DNA from: Chloroflexus sp. MS-G
Lineage (GTDB): Bacteria > Chloroflexota > Chloroflexia > Chloroflexales > Chloroflexaceae
Length of the DNA stretch: 44,617 nucleotides
Direction: 5' to 3'
Assembly: GCF_000735195.1 (NCBI RefSeq)
Contig: NZ_JPIM01000027.1
Location: 1-44,617, forward strand
Positions 25,047 through 32,352 of this stretch are shown piece by piece (position 1 is the first letter of the stretch; every line of letters starts with the position of its first letter). The translations under genes were made by a program, and so were the position numbers. Under the pieces are notes generated by a model. That model searched no databases. It saw only the letters and a program-made list of their open reading frames with translations, and was not told the origin of the DNA.

Positions 25047-25793
25047 TCAGCAACGCCTCAACCGGTGCAAAATCCCATGGTTCCCCCATCCCGATAATGA
25101 TATGGGTTGCCCCTGCTTCGAGGTACGGAGGTACGGCTCAATGGGTTCGCCGGCACGAGGTGATACACTGCGTTCAATAGTTGCCGGGTCACGGCCAATT
25201 TGGGCGCACCATTGATCGAGGATTGCATTCTTGCGCTTAAAGTTCTCAATCGGGCCAAAACCATGCCAGATGTCGGCATGTTCGGCTGTGATCCGCAGCG
25301 TCACTTTTTCGCCACCACCACCGATCAATATCGGAATCCGGCGTAGCGGGAGTGGTTGATCGACAGCCCAGCGCTCTTTAATAATTGGTAACGCCTTTCG
25401 CAGTGCTCGCAAGCGGTCGGCGGCTGTACCAAATTCGTAACCAAACGTCGTATAATCTCGTTCAAACCAGCCGGCGCCAAGACCAAGGATCAGCCGCCCG
25501 CCACTGATATGATCGACCGTCTTTGCCATATTCGAGAGTAATGCCGGATTGCGATAGCTGTTACACGTCACCAGACACCCAACCTCGGCCCGCTGAGTGA
25601 TAACCGCCATTGCCGTAAGCAGAGTCCAACCCTCGAAATGGGGGCCATCGGGTGGGCCATAGAGAGGGAAAAAGTGATCCCAGTTCCAGATCGTATCACA
25701 GCCAATCTCTTCGGCGTAGCGAACAGCATTGCGGTACGATTCCCAGGTTGTGTGCTGGGGGTGGAGTTGAACACCAACGCGAAAGCGAGCCAT
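25047..25793 (-). CDS. LLM-class F420/FMN-dependent oxidoreductase, C-terminus frameshifted
   Basis: This gene encodes a TIM-barrel oxidoreductase of the luciferase-like monooxygenase group. [50 protein letters not shown] and [17 protein letters not shown] are typical, the last being the cofactor phosphate loop. After PYL the frame is lost: an 8-bp tandem duplication (GAGGTACG at 25120-25127 and 25128-25135 on the plus strand) replaces the native end. Removing one copy restores [17 protein letters not shown] and a stop at 25033, giving 250 residues. The present product is 248 residues with about 28 altered ones, so function is doubtful. The ATG has a GGAAAGG site. Confidence 0.85.
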   Translation of the reverse strand: MARFRVGVQLHPQHTTWESYRNAVRYAEEIGCDTIWNWDHFFPLYGPPDGPHFEGWTLLTAMAVITQRAEVGCLVTCNSYRNPALLSNMAKTVDHISGGRLILGLGAGWFERDYTTFGYEFGTAADRLRALRKALPIIKERWAVDQPLPLRRIPILIGGGGEKVTLRITAEHADIWHGFGPIENFKRKNAILDQWCAQIGRDPATIERSVSPRAGEPIEPYLRTSKQGQPISLSGWGNHGILHRLRRC

Positions 25794-25847
25794 TGATCAT
25801 CCTTTCCTTCAGCTTCCATAAAAAATAAAATGACACTCTAAAAACCA

Positions 25848-25875
25848 TTCACAAACTGCGTTTATGCTGTAAACT
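25848..25875 (+). promoter_or_regulatory. Promoter of the metallo-beta-lactamase-fold pair
   Basis: TTCACA (25848-25853) and TAAACT (25870-25875) are 16 bases apart and predict a start near 25882. This rules out the upstream ATG at 25876. Confidence 0.4.
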
Positions 25876-25944
25876 GTGAGATGCAGTGCTGTATTTCATT
25901 GTGCATCTGGTTTTATCAGCACGAAACATTGCATGGACGCATCC

Positions 25945-26853
25945 ATGAGAGTTCGTATCTGGGGCACCCGTGGCTCATACCCTGTCGCTCATGCTCACAT
26001 GTTGCGATATGGCGGTAATACAACCTGCGTTGAAGTCGAAGCAGAAGGTCACTGTATCATTCTTGATGCCGGTACCGGTCTGCGAATGTTGAGTGAGGCG
26101 TTGCAGCGATTGCCCGCGCAGCCGCGCCAGTACGATCTCTTGATAACACATACCCATTGGGATCATATCATAGGTTTTCCCTTTTTTGCACCGCTGTTTG
26201 ATCCCAATGTGAGCCTCGATATCTACGGTCTGGCTCGCACGCAGTCGAGTTTACGAACTACCCTCGCGGGGGCTTTAAGCGATCCGCTCTTTCCCCTTCA
26301 ATTCGATGACTTGCGTGCACAACTTAACTTTTTTGAAATTGGCGCCGGGTCTGAGTTCGAATTGGGACCAGTTAAGGTACGTACTGCGCTCGCCAATCAC
26401 CCGTACCGCGCACTGGCCTATCGTCTTGAAACATCACGAGGTGTACTAACCTTTATCCCTGACACCGGCCCGTTTCATACCGTCTTGTTTGGCGAACAAC
26501 GGATTGAGTGGGCCGGTCAACCCACAGCCCGCAGTCAAAGTGAATTGCGCGAACTGGCGGCAATGAAAGAGGCTATCCTCGAACTGGCTTATGGCGCCGA
26601 TTGGCTGATCTACGATGCCCAGTTTACGGATGCGCAATACGCCCGCTTTCCGCACTGGGGCCATAGCAGTGCCTCTCAAGCCCGTGAAATTGCCGAAGCA
26701 GCCCAGGTGCGTCAGTTAATCCTGTTTCACCACGATCCTCATCGTACCGATACCGAGCTAGATCAGATCGTTGCCAAACAACAGTCGCTGGCTGCACCGG
26801 GATTACTGGTTACGGCAGCGTTCGAGGGCATGGAACTGGAGAGGAGACCATGA
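25945..26853 (+). CDS. Metallo-beta-lactamase-fold hydrolase, metal site intact
   Basis: This 302-residue protein begins MRVRIWGTRGSYPV, the usual start of a PhnP/RNase Z-like branch of the MBL fold. HTHWDH (69-74) is the metal-binding motif. Other ligand candidates are the His in LANHPYR, the Asp in PDTGPF and FHHDPHRTD near the end. The likely role is phosphodiester hydrolysis, but the substrate is unknown. The start could also be the ATG at 25933; neither has a clear ribosome site. Its stop overlaps the next gene in an ATGA, and that gene is a paralogue. Confidence 0.83.
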   Translation: MRVRIWGTRGSYPVAHAHMLRYGGNTTCVEVEAEGHCIILDAGTGLRMLSEALQRLPAQPRQYDLLITHTHWDHIIGFPFFAPLFDPNVSLDIYGLARTQSSLRTTLAGALSDPLFPLQFDDLRAQLNFFEIGAGSEFELGPVKVRTALANHPYRALAYRLETSRGVLTFIPDTGPFHTVLFGEQRIEWAGQPTARSQSELRELAAMKEAILELAYGADWLIYDAQFTDAQYARFPHWGHSSASQAREIAEAAQVRQLILFHHDPHRTDTELDQIVAKQQSLAAPGLLVTAAFEGMELERRP

Positions 26854-27692
26854 AGGTGCGCTTCTGGGGAGTTCGCGGTTATGTTCCAACACCCGATGCC
26901 GCAATGCTACGTTACGGCGGCAATACCTGCTGTACCGCAGTAACCGGTGATCAGGGTGAACTGATTGTCCTCGATACCGGTACCGGCTTTTGTATGCTGG
27001 GTGATGAACTGATGCAGGGCGAATTTGGCCGTGGCCGTGGAACGTTGACCTTGTTGATCTCTCATACCTATTGGGATCATATTCTCGGTCTCCCTTTTCC
27101 CGGTGTCGTGCATATTCCCGGTAATCGCCTTGACATCTATGGCCCTGATAGTACTCGTGGCTCGTTACAGATGGTCTACGACGGTATGCTCTCACCGGTC
27201 TATTCGCCGGTTTTTGGACTTGCTCATATCGGTGCTACCCATCGCTTCACGCCCATTTCTACTGAACCATTCATTGTTGGTCAACTGACTATTCGCGCCA
27301 TGCCGCTCTCATACCGTCCGCACTCACCGATCTGGGCCTACCGTCTGGAAGAACGTGGGCGAGTGCTAGTCTACATTACCGATGTGCGTTATGGCGAAAG
27401 TGGGATTCGCGAAGCTGCGATTGCATTTGCCCGCAATGCCCACGTGCTGATCCATAGCGCCCCATACCTGCGTGCCGAGGAAGTGGAAGATTACGGTCAC
27501 AGTCGGATCGAAGATGCGATTGAAACGGCTCAAGCCGCCGATGTAGAACGTCTAGTACTGTTCCACCACGCCCCTACCCGCACCGACGATGAACTGGATG
27601 CGATTGTTGACCGCTTGCGCCAAATGCTGGCTGCGCAGGGAAGTGCATTACAATTGCTTGCTGCTGCAGAAGGTATGGAGTTGGTAGTATAA
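26850..27692 (+). CDS. Metallo-beta-lactamase-fold paralogue with degenerate metal site
   Basis: This 280-residue protein is alignable along its length to the preceding gene (MKVRFWGVRG, RYGGNT, WDHILGLPF, AYRLEERG, LFHHAPTRTDDELD). The HxHxDH motif has become HTYWDH (72-77), with Tyr74 in place of a metal-binding His, and the His of LANHP and the Asp of YDAQF also differ (LSYRP, IHSAP). It overlaps the upstream gene by 4 bases with GAGGAG just before its ATG. A non-catalytic partner of the upstream enzyme is a reasonable inference. Confidence 0.82.
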   Translation: MKVRFWGVRGYVPTPDAAMLRYGGNTCCTAVTGDQGELIVLDTGTGFCMLGDELMQGEFGRGRGTLTLLISHTYWDHILGLPFPGVVHIPGNRLDIYGPDSTRGSLQMVYDGMLSPVYSPVFGLAHIGATHRFTPISTEPFIVGQLTIRAMPLSYRPHSPIWAYRLEERGRVLVYITDVRYGESGIREAAIAFARNAHVLIHSAPYLRAEEVEDYGHSRIEDAIETAQAADVERLVLFHHAPTRTDDELDAIVDRLRQMLAAQGSALQLLAAAEGMELVV

Positions 27693-27712
27693 CTGCAATA
27701 TTACTGCACAGT

Positions 27713-27731
27713 GAACAGTTTCTCACTGTTC
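27713..27731. promoter_or_regulatory. Inverted repeat between the MBL pair and the hpf promoter
   Basis: GAACAGT-TTCTC-ACTGTTC is a perfect 7-5-7 inverted repeat, ending 5 bases before the -35 of the hpf promoter and 20 bases after the MBL stop. It could be an operator or a weak terminator. Confidence 0.4.
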
Positions 27732-27736
27732 GTATC

Positions 27737-27765
27737 TTGCGAGAGCAGCGATCGCGTAGTAGAAT
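27737..27765 (+). promoter_or_regulatory. Sigma-70-type promoter of hpf
   Basis: TTGCGA (27737-27742) and TAGAAT (27760-27765) are separated by exactly 17 bases. The inferred start is near 27772, leaving a 199-base leader. Confidence 0.6.
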
Positions 27766-27771
27766 ACGGTC

Positions 27772-27970
27772 AAAGCTATTAGATGAATGCTACGGAGTGG
27801 TAGCTTTCTCTTGAGACATGAGGCCTTATGACCACATTGGTCAGCCTGATAACCCAACTGATATCCTTTTGAGAAATAGCTCGGTCCTCGCCGCGCTGAC
27901 GGCGGGGGCCGGGTTGTTTTTTATCGCCCTGCCCATCGTTGTAGATGGGCCTCAGCGGATGGAGGACACG
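27772..27970 (+). ncRNA. Structured 5' leader of hpf, candidate riboregulator
   Basis: From the inferred start the RNA can form AAAGCTA/TAGCTTT (27772-27778 with 27801-27807), then AGGC/GCCT enclosing TGACCA-CAT-TGGTCA (27821-27847), then a strong terminator hairpin (27880-27913), and last GCCCATC-GTTGTA-GATGGGC (27931-27950) 10 bases before the ribosome site. I do not recognise a known riboswitch class. Regulatory RNAs upstream of raiA/hpf genes have been described in other bacteria, but identity with those is not shown. Confidence 0.5.
27880..27922 (+). terminator. Intrinsic terminator (attenuator) inside the hpf leader
   Basis: CTCGGTCCTCGCCG (27880-27893) pairs with all 14 bases of CGGCGGGGGCCGGG (27900-27913), three pairs being G-U, around a 6-base loop. 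It is followed directly by TTGTTTTTT. It lies 48 bases before the hpf start codon, so it would stop transcription before the gene unless relieved. Confidence 0.75.
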
Positions 27971-28564
27971 ATGGAACTAACTATCAAGAGCCGGAACGGC
28001 AAGATTTCAGATCGTCAACGTGCACATATTGAAGAGAAGCTCGCGAAGCTCGAGCGTTATCTTCACGGCATTACCAGTATCACCGTCGAAGTACAACACG
28101 AACAACAACGCAATGCTGGTGAGGTCTATCGTGTACAGACGACACTGGTTGCCGAGCACGGCGTGATCCTGCGGGCTGAAGAGCGTGCACCTGACCTCTA
28201 TGCCGCAATTGATGAAGTGCAGGAGGTGCTGCAACGCCAGATTTCACGCTACAAAGAGAAATATTGGCGACGTAGCCGCGAACAGCGCCGTGCCTCGAAC
28301 GGTCTGACTCCGGCTGAAGAAGTTGCTATCGCCGAGGCAGAAGCTGCGGCTATTGCTGCATCAGGTGAGGCCGAGGCCACACCTCGCATTATCCGAACCA
28401 AGACGTTCCGTCTCCGCCCGATGTTTGTTGATGATGCGATTGAACAGATGGAACTGCTCGGTCACAACTTCTTTATCTTCCAGAATGCTGAAACGATGCA
28501 GATAAATGTCTTGTATCGACGACGCGATGGAAATTACGGGGTGATTGTACCGGAAGTTGGCTAG
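27971..28564 (+). CDS. hpf: Long-form ribosome hibernation promoting factor
   Basis: This 197-residue protein (HPF/RaiA/YfiA family) binds the 30S decoding region, and the long form dimerises ribosomes into 100S particles. The N-terminal S30AE domain (about 1-100) starts MELTIKSRNGKISDRQR. After a variable linker the C-terminal dimerisation domain reads TKTFRLRPMFVDDAIEQMEL through YRRRDGNYGVIVPEV, as expected. I chose the ATG at 27971 with GGAGG 5 bases upstream. The in-frame extension to 27818 contains the terminator and is leader RNA, not protein. Confidence 0.93.
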   Translation: MELTIKSRNGKISDRQRAHIEEKLAKLERYLHGITSITVEVQHEQQRNAGEVYRVQTTLVAEHGVILRAEERAPDLYAAIDEVQEVLQRQISRYKEKYWRRSREQRRASNGLTPAEEVAIAEAEAAAIAASGEAEATPRIIRTKTFRLRPMFVDDAIEQMELLGHNFFIFQNAETMQINVLYRRRDGNYGVIVPEVG

Positions 28565-28580
28565 TACTTTAACTTCCTAC

Positions 28581-28615
28581 ACGGCGAGATGGCTTGCCAT
28601 CTCGCCGTTTTGCTT
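28581..28615 (+). terminator. Intrinsic terminator of hpf
   Basis: ACGGCGAGATGGC and its perfect 13-base complement surround a TT loop, followed by TTTTGCTT. It starts 17 bases after the hpf stop. Confidence 0.9.
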
Positions 28616-28620
28616 ACAGA

Positions 28621-29004
28621 TTAGCCCCCAACACGATGGCAACGAATATACAGAACCCCAGTACCGTCAGTACGAGATGTGCAATACCCTAATGCCATAC
28701 CGGTGAGTGCAATGCCCCGACCAGTCACGGCGCCATTCCCACGCTTGACTGCGCTGTGTCCCAGGTGACCACAGATGACGGCTGGAATTGCCAGCAAGAG
28801 GGGGATGAAAAAGAGAATCCACGTCATCACGCCACAAATGAGGCTAGCAATCGCCATTCGGCTATTGTGCGCCGGTACGAGCGGTATCGTGGTGTTGATG
28901 GCCGGTGAGAGGTTGTCTTGATGGCTATGTAGTCGATGACCACAAGCCGGACAAAATCGCTCCGTGCCGCTTATCGTCTGACCACAGTCAGGACACCGTT
29001 GCAC
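28621..29004 (-). CDS. Zinc-ribbon plus DUF4190 membrane protein, C-terminus frameshifted
   Basis: This is a 127-residue product as written. CPDCG (4-8) and CPACG (18-22) form an N-terminal zinc ribbon, and SRMAIASLICGVMTWILFF starts a DUF4190 two-helix membrane domain continuing to GRGIALTGMALGY. After that the frame reads unrelated polar sequence. Skipping one base at 28683-28684 restores AHLVLTVLGFCIFVAIVLG, a second membrane helix, and a stop at 28614-28616, giving 129 residues. The start is a GTG with GAGGAG 8 bases upstream. Its role is unknown; zinc-ribbon DUF4190 proteins are common small membrane proteins. Confidence 0.75.
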   Translation of the reverse strand: MQRCPDCGQTISGTERFCPACGHRLHSHQDNLSPAINTTIPLVPAHNSRMAIASLICGVMTWILFFIPLLLAIPAVICGHLGHSAVKRGNGAVTGRGIALTGMALGYCTSRTDGTGVLYIRCHRVGG

Positions 29005-29089
29005 TGCTGTTACTCCTCGCTCCTCACTTCCAAATGTTGCTCCTACCGGGTCAGTCTAATGACTGATACGGTGTGAACGTCTCAGTACA

Positions 29090-29899
29090 TCAAGCACTTG
29101 CTAGCATCCGTACCTGGGCCCCGATGTCAGATGCCGTAACCAATGCTTCCCCGACTAGGATTGCGTCAGCGCCGTAGCTGCGTACTTCGGCAACATGGTC
29201 GGGTGTGAAAATACCACTCTCGCTTACCAGGATTGGTCGCTGTGGCCCAACCGGCAAATGTTCTGCTATCACCTTAGTGGTTGTACGGTCGGTGACAAAA
29301 CGATGGAGGTCACGATTATTCACCCCAATGATAGGAGGATGTACCTTCAGTGCTCGTTCCAGTTCATCAACGGTATGTACCTCGATCAAAGCATCCATTC
29401 CCAGTTCGCGGGTGAGGGTAAAGAGATTCACCAGCGTTTGGTCATCGAGAGCAGCTACGATCAACAAGATTGCGTCGGCGCCATAGGCTCGCGCTTCGTA
29501 AACCTGATACGGATCGATTATGAAATCTTTGCGTAGCAATGGCGTCCCCGCCGTTTGTACTTCGGGGAGCGCACGGATACCGGCGAGGTATGTCAGGCTA
29601 CCCTGAAAGAACCGCTGATCAGTGAGCACTGAGATCGCAGCCGCACCATTGGCGACGTATGTACGGGCCAGCGCGAGATGGTCGAAGTTGGTCAATAACA
29701 CACCGCGGCTAGGTGAAGCCTTTTTGACTTCGGCGATGAGTGCTGTGGTCGGTGTGCTCCGGAGAGCAGCCGCAAAGTTGCGAACCGGTGGTGCACGCAG
29801 AATTCGCTCTTGCAACACATCGAGGGGGATTTTAGCCTGTTGACGTTGTACCTCAATGCGTTTGTGCGCCAGTATCCGTTCCAGGATGGTTTCACTCAT
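29090..29899 (-). CDS. trpC: Indole-3-glycerol phosphate synthase
   Basis: This 269-residue TIM-barrel enzyme closes the indole ring in tryptophan biosynthesis. LIAEVKKASPSRG holds the catalytic Lys, LLRKDFIIDPYQVYEA the second Lys, and LIEVHTVDEL, GVNNRDL and LVSESGI the phosphate and substrate sites, all in the right order. No other trp gene lies within the window. AGGTGA lies upstream of the ATG. Confidence 0.97.
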   Translation of the reverse strand: MSETILERILAHKRIEVQRQQAKIPLDVLQERILRAPPVRNFAAALRSTPTTALIAEVKKASPSRGVLLTNFDHLALARTYVANGAAAISVLTDQRFFQGSLTYLAGIRALPEVQTAGTPLLRKDFIIDPYQVYEARAYGADAILLIVAALDDQTLVNLFTLTRELGMDALIEVHTVDELERALKVHPPIIGVNNRDLHRFVTDRTTTKVIAEHLPVGPQRPILVSESGIFTPDHVAEVRSYGADAILVGEALVTASDIGAQVRMLASA

Positions 29900-30691
29900 G
29901 GATCTTCACCTGCTAAAAAAGGTCGGATTTTGCTATGTGCGAACGCATGGTAGCTCTCGCCACCTTCCGCTGTGACTCGCGTCTCGCTCGCTGATACGTT
30001 CTATCGCGAATGTCTCTGCTGCCTCTGTGTAACAGATCGCACGAATATCGAAGAAGGTGATGAGTTTCACCTGCCGTCTATTCGGCTCTTATTGTATCAC
30101 CTGAATCCTTTCCCGGAAATGCCGGAAATGGTAATCGTCATTAAAGGAGGGCTGAGCAGAGTGCCTGGTTTTGGGTTACATTCAATGAATAAACGATTCG
30201 ACAACAGTGCGATACCGACGAACCTCACGCATTGCTGCTGATGGCACCCATTGCACACGGTTTTCCTGGGAGCGCGGGCCTCTGGCCCGCATCCTGCGCT
30301 GGCCATTGTGGAACCTGTTGTTTGGCGCATCAGCACCTCATCGCCCTCCCTATGCTCCTTCGCAAGCAGAGGACGTGAAGGAGAACCCGTCCTACCGAGA
30401 CGTTAACGGGCACAATCGGCGAGCAACCGGGGGTAGCGTACCGACGAAACAAGAAACTGTGCACACTCTTAACGATTTGCAGAAAGGTTGGGCAACCGCC
30501 GCTCCTGCTCTCTTTCCTCCACCCTCTCTTCTGTTACCACCATCAGGCAGGCTAAGAACGTTGCAAAGCTCCAACTCCTGACTTCTCGCGCCGTTATCAA
30601 TGAATTGAGCCAAAATCCGTCGTACATCACCGACACATTTCCAACCAGTCTGCGCTACAATAAAGAAGAAATATCTAACAGGAATCTTGCC
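29900..30691. other. Long intergenic region upstream of the Csx15-like gene
   Basis: About 790 bases without a convincing gene. It contains one dispersed hairpin (30266-30290) related to the 48-bp array at 35940. Open frames here, including one that runs in frame into the 30692 gene, have no ribosome site or family features. Confidence 0.5.
30266..30290. repeat. Dispersed copy of the GCGGGCC-n3-GGCCCGC hairpin
   Basis: CTGGGAGCGCGGGCCTCTGG and the following CCCGC match the core of the 48-bp tandem unit at 35940-36131 in about 22 of 25 positions. The stem is GCGGGCC (30274-30280) with GGCCCGC (30284-30290). Confidence 0.55.
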
Positions 30692-31078
30692 ATGATTGTA
30701 CTGAATTATTCTCATCCCATCACACCAGCCCAGCAAGAGCAGATTGTCGCGCTTGTCGGGCAGGCTATTGAGCAGGTGATCGATATTCCCAGTCAGATTG
30801 ATCAGCAACAACCGTTGGCGCCACAAATTGTCGCGATGGCTGATGCAGCGGGATTGTCAGCTCAACAGTGGCAAAGCGAAGCCATTTTGATCAATCTACC
30901 GGCTCTTAACTTCAGTGCTGCGGCGCTGTTGGCCGAACTGCACGGCCGTATGGGCTATTTTCCGCCAGTATTGCGCATTCGGCCGGTTACCGGTGCTATG
31001 CCACCTCGCTATGAAGTAGCTGAAATTCTCAACCTCCAGGTACTGCGCGATGAAGCACGTACTCGCCGATCCCAGTAA
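30692..31078 (+). CDS. Small Csx15-like protein (CRISPR-associated family, tentative)
   Basis: This 128-residue soluble protein starts MIVLNYSHPITPAQQEQI, a beta strand then helix as in a Rossmann-like fold. AAALLAELHGRMGYFPPVLR and PPRYEVAEILNLQVLRDEA recall proteins annotated as Csx15, a family tied to type III CRISPR signalling. I recognise this from memory of the family pattern, not from a search. No cas gene or CRISPR array is in the window. The ATG at 30692 with AGGAA upstream is chosen; the open frame begins 204 bases earlier in non-coding DNA. It is 14 bases before a cysteine desulfurase gene and likely co-transcribed. Confidence 0.6.
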   Translation: MIVLNYSHPITPAQQEQIVALVGQAIEQVIDIPSQIDQQQPLAPQIVAMADAAGLSAQQWQSEAILINLPALNFSAAALLAELHGRMGYFPPVLRIRPVTGAMPPRYEVAEILNLQVLRDEARTRRSQ

Positions 31079-31092
31079 TTGATGGCGGAGAG

Positions 31093-32265
31093 ATGCTTAT
31101 GCACAATCGTCTGATCTACCTCGACCACGCTGCCACCACACCGCTCGACCCACGGGTTTTAGAGGCAATGCTGCCGTTCCTCTCCGGAACAAGTGGCAAC
31201 GCTTCCAGCATCCATCAGGTAGGTAGAGCAGCTCTGCAAGCGCTGGACGATGCACGTGAACAGGTCGCGCTCGTATTGGGGTGTCAGCCGAAAGAGATTG
31301 TCTTTACCAGCGGTGGCAGTGAGAGTATCAATTTGGCCCTCAAAGGGGTGGCGATGGCACTTCGTGCGCAAGGGAAAAACCATCTCATTAGCAGCACAAT
31401 CGAACATCACGCAGTTTTGCACGCGCTCGATTATCTCGTTGAATACGAAGGTTTTCGCGTAACCCTCTTACCGGTTGATCGCAATGGCCGGGTGAATCCT
31501 GCCGATCTTAGTACCGCCCTCCGCCCCGAAACTGCACTGGTCTCAGTTATGTACGCCAATAACGAGACCGGTGTCGTCCAACCGATTGCTGACCTGGCCG
31601 CTATCTGCCGCGAACGTGGTGTGCTCTTTCACACCGATGCTGTGCAAGCACCTGGTCAATTGCCGCTTGATGTCAACGCGCTGGGTGTTGATCTGCTTAG
31701 CCTGACTGCGCATAAGTTTTATGGTCCGCAAGGCGTAGGGTTGCTCTACCTGCGTCGTGGGACGCCGTTGGTTCCGCAGATTAACGGTGGTGCTCAGGAG
31801 CGCCGTCGTCGTGCCGGTACCGAGAATATTGCCGGGATTGTCGGCTTAGCCAAAGCATTGACGATAGCCGAGAGCGAGCGTACAACCCACGCTAGCCGAT
31901 TGCGTGCGTTAAGTGAACGACTGATTGATGGGGTACTAACTCGCATCCCCCAATCGTGGCTGAACGGCGATCGTGAGTCGCGCTTGCCGTCTATCGTGAA
32001 TCTGGGTTTTGCCTGCATCGAGACTGAAAGTCTCTTGCTATTGCTCGACCAGCGCGGTATCTGTGCCAGTTCCGGCAGCGCATGTACCTCTGGTTCACTT
32101 GAACCGTCGCATGTTTTACTGGCTATGGGGTTATCGCCTGAGGAAGCGAACGGTTCGATTCGTTTCTCGTTGGGGAAACAAACAACTGATGAGCAGATCG
32201 ATATTGTGCTCGATCTGTTACCTGACCTGGTAGCACAATTACGAACAGTGACTCCGTGTGCGTAA
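31093..32265 (+). CDS. Cysteine desulfurase (NifS/IscS family)
   Basis: This 390-residue PLP enzyme takes sulfur from cysteine for Fe-S cluster or thio-nucleotide synthesis. LIYLDHAATTPLDP opens the fold, SSTIEHHAVL and HTDAVQAPGQ hold the PLP-binding His and Asp, SLTAHKFYGPQGVG carries the Schiff-base Lys, and SSGSACTSGSLEPSHVL has the catalytic Cys in the class II short-loop form. The ATG at 31093 or 31099 both fit the GGAG site. It follows the Csx15-like gene by 14 bases. No scaffold gene (iscU/sufU) is visible. Confidence 0.95.
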   Translation: MLMHNRLIYLDHAATTPLDPRVLEAMLPFLSGTSGNASSIHQVGRAALQALDDAREQVALVLGCQPKEIVFTSGGSESINLALKGVAMALRAQGKNHLISSTIEHHAVLHALDYLVEYEGFRVTLLPVDRNGRVNPADLSTALRPETALVSVMYANNETGVVQPIADLAAICRERGVLFHTDAVQAPGQLPLDVNALGVDLLSLTAHKFYGPQGVGLLYLRRGTPLVPQINGGAQERRRRAGTENIAGIVGLAKALTIAESERTTHASRLRALSERLIDGVLTRIPQSWLNGDRESRLPSIVNLGFACIETESLLLLLDQRGICASSGSACTSGSLEPSHVLLAMGLSPEEANGSIRFSLGKQTTDEQIDIVLDLLPDLVAQLRTVTPCA

Positions 32266-32320
32266 TGGTTGCCGATATACTACCGGTAGCGCAGATGTTG
32301 CGAGGACAGGGGACTACTGC

Positions 32321-32341
32321 GGGCGGGTCGAGAACCCGCCC
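32321..32341. repeat. REP-like palindrome GGGCGGGT-CGAGA-ACCCGCCC
   Basis: A perfect 8-bp stem with a 5-base loop lies between two convergent genes and is related to the palindrome at 4787-4814. It might help terminate both transcripts, although no T-run is present. Confidence 0.6.
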
Positions 32342-32352
32342 CTCCTCCAAGA

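Noticed and set aside
24131..25180. Several open frames of 60-90 residues in the repeat-rich gap
   Set aside because: They have odd composition, no ribosome sites, and overlap repeats or the antisense of the LLM gene.
27818..27970. N-terminal extension of hpf by 51 residues
   Set aside because: It contains the terminator hairpin and T-run, is unlike family N-termini, and GGAGG marks the ATG at 27971.
30207..30581. 124-residue open frame in the gap before the Csx15-like gene
   Set aside because: Low-complexity Pro/Arg/Ser composition, crosses a dispersed hairpin repeat, and has no ribosome site or family match.
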